6,930 bases of DNA from NCBI GenBank assembly GCA_019752915.1, contig JAIELO010000108.1:1-6930 (forward strand), read 5' to 3'. Below the pieces are notes generated by a model. That model was not told the DNA's origin, ran no database searches, and saw only the letters and a list, made by a program, of their open reading frames with translations. This DNA is from Burkholderiaceae bacterium. GTDB taxonomy: Bacteria > Pseudomonadota > Gammaproteobacteria > Burkholderiales > Burkholderiaceae_D. Positions 6,680 to 6,930 of this stretch are shown piece by piece. The position numbers and the translations under genes were made by a program. The number at the start of each line of letters is the position of its first letter. Positions within the stretch are counted from its first letter, which is position 1.

Positions 6680-6685
6680 ATTTTA
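6680..6685 (-). promoter_or_regulatory. Possible -10 box for the radical SAM gene
   Basis: TAAAAT (5 of 6 consensus bases) on the minus strand lies 30 bp before the radical SAM start codon, a suitable distance for a promoter with a short leader. No good -35 box is found 16-18 bp upstream (the hexamer there matches poorly), so this is weak. If real, it is back to back with the first rrn promoter, whose -35 box starts 4 bp away. Confidence 0.25.
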
Positions 6686-6688
6686 CCC

Positions 6689-6717
6689 TTGTCAGGCAGC
6701 GCTTCCCTTGCTATAGT
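6689..6717 (+). promoter_or_regulatory. rrn promoter P1 (upstream)
   Basis: TTGTCA (6689-6694) and TATAGT (6712-6717) are separated by exactly 17 bp, a 5-of-6 match at each box. The bases after the -10 box (TCGCCCCC) are GC-rich, as in the discriminators of growth-rate and ppGpp-controlled rRNA promoters; that regulation is inferred. Transcription would start near 6723-6725. Confidence 0.7.
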
Positions 6718-6773
6718 TCGCCCCCTCGCAGAACAAGGCGCCTAGCGCTGAGTGAAGTGGGGAAAAGAAGAGC

Positions 6774-6802
6774 TTGACGGGATGAACGAAACGCCTCATA
6801 AT
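6774..6802 (+). promoter_or_regulatory. rrn promoter P2 (proximal)
   Basis: TTGACG (6774-6779) and CATAAT (6797-6802) are separated by exactly 17 bp, again 5 of 6 at each box. It lies 85 bp downstream of P1. An A/G-rich stretch (GGGGAAAAGAAGAG) sits just before the -35 box and might act as a modest UP-like element. Transcription would start near 6808-6810. Confidence 0.75.
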
Positions 6803-6813
6803 CTTGCCTCTTC

Positions 6814-6838
6814 GCTGATGAACACAACGCTTCTCAGC
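6814..6838 (+). promoter_or_regulatory. boxB-like hairpin in rrn leader
   Basis: GCTGA(T)GA at 6814-6821 pairs with TCTCAGC at 6832-6838, giving a 7-bp stem with one bulged T and a 10-nt loop. It lies between promoter P2 and boxA, the place boxB occupies in E. coli rrn leaders, where it is part of the antitermination signal. Position and structure support the call; no boxB consensus sequence is matched. Confidence 0.45.
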
Positions 6839-6855
6839 AAGCAGTACCGAATAAA

Positions 6856-6867
6856 GTTCTTTAAAAA
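6856..6867 (+). promoter_or_regulatory. boxA antitermination element
   Basis: GTTCTTTAAAAA corresponds to the boxA core (TGCTCTTTAACA in E. coli). In rrn operons boxA RNA is bound by NusB-NusE and the Nus complex, which keeps polymerase from terminating in the long untranslated transcript. It stands 54 bp after the P2 -10 box. Confidence 0.75.
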
Positions 6868-6881
6868 TTTACAGTCGATAA

Positions 6882-6889
6882 GTGTGGAC
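6882..6889 (+). promoter_or_regulatory. boxC-like GT-rich element
   Basis: GTGTGGAC follows boxA by 14 nt and matches the GTGTGGGC boxC of enterobacterial rrn leaders with one change. Its position after boxA agrees with the standard B-A-C order. Confidence 0.55.
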
Positions 6890-6905
6890 GTTTGATGAAA
6901 GTGCA

Positions 6906-6924
6906 CACGAAGCTAGTCTTCGTG
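6906..6924 (+). other. Perfect leader hairpin
   Basis: CACGAAG (6906-6912) and CTTCGTG (6918-6924) form a perfect 7-bp stem with a CTAGT loop. No T-tract follows, so it is not a terminator. It lies between boxC and the expected 16S start, where leader structure takes part in pre-rRNA folding and processing; that role is inferred. Confidence 0.55.
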
Positions 6925-6930
6925 AAACTT

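Larger units (their letters stand above)
6803..6930 (+). other. 5' leader of a ribosomal RNA operon (continues past the window)
   Basis: The stretch downstream of P2 matches the known pattern of rrn leaders: boxA, ACAGTCGATAAGTGTGG, then a structured segment ahead of the 16S 5' end. It is closest to what I know from betaproteobacterial leaders. The mature 16S start (near AGAGTTTGATC) is not reached, so no rRNA gene is annotated. The span begins right after the P2 -10 box; the actual first transcribed base is a few nucleotides further. Confidence 0.8.

Noticed and set aside
6736..6749. Adjacent palindromes AGGCGCCT and AGCGCT between the two rrn promoters as an operator
   Set aside because: They are short, GC-rich and adjacent by what may be chance, and I know of no regulator with such a site at rrn promoters.
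6906..6924. Perfect hairpin at the right edge as a terminator or attenuator
   Set aside because: The bases after it (AAACTT) are not a T-tract, and it lies downstream of boxA in an rRNA leader, so structure for RNA processing is more likely.
1..6930. CRISPR array, insertion sequence, prophage, toxin-antitoxin or other defence module
   Set aside because: There are no spaced direct repeats, transposase or terminal inverted repeats, and no unexplained small genes. The minus strand is filled with core-type genes of even composition.

Overview
The window reads as chromosomal DNA of a GC-rich betaproteobacterium, probably of the Neisseriales. The best clue is the right edge, where the sequence matches the 5' leader of a betaproteobacterial ribosomal RNA operon (boxA followed by a GATAAGTGTGG segment). 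The proteins fit the same group. The assignment is inference from pattern recognition, not from a search.

Layout: seven protein genes lie head to tail on the minus strand, from about 6649 down to the left edge, and one rrn promoter and leader region points the other way (plus strand, 6689-6930). Reading the minus strand in its own direction: a B12-binding-type radical SAM protein (6649-5141); a 66-bp gap; a four-gene MCE-type lipid ABC transporter made of a STAS-MlaE fusion permease, an MlaF-type ATPase, an MlaD-like MCE protein and a PqiC-type outer-membrane lipoprotein (5074-1490); a VanZ-family multi-spanning membrane protein 9 nt later (1480-347); and a thioredoxin-like [2Fe-2S] ferredoxin (310 to the left edge, cut off within its last few residues). 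The coding density is very high. The four transporter genes overlap by 1-4 nt and so are very likely translationally coupled.

How they work together: the permease and ATPase form the inner-membrane ABC core. The MCE protein, anchored by one N-terminal helix, should form the periplasmic ring on top of it, and the lipoprotein should act at the outer membrane. The set moves lipid between the two membranes and supports outer-membrane integrity. It differs from the textbook mlaFEDCB layout: MlaB's STAS domain is fused to the permease, no soluble MlaC shuttle is encoded, the MCE protein has a long helical C-terminal region, and a PqiC-type lipoprotein is present. The VanZ protein and ferredoxin follow on the same strand, but nothing in their sequence ties them to lipid transport.

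The 281 bp between the radical SAM start codon and the right edge hold two good tandem sigma-70-type promoters for the rrn operon, a boxB-like hairpin, boxA, boxC and a perfect 7-bp hairpin. The 16S rRNA itself starts beyond the window. I found no mobile element, CRISPR array, tRNA, phage gene or evident defence system. This is mostly an ordinary core-genome region, and I do not claim a new system. The most informative points are the hybrid Mla/Pqi architecture, the functionally unassigned radical SAM protein and the compact rrn control region.
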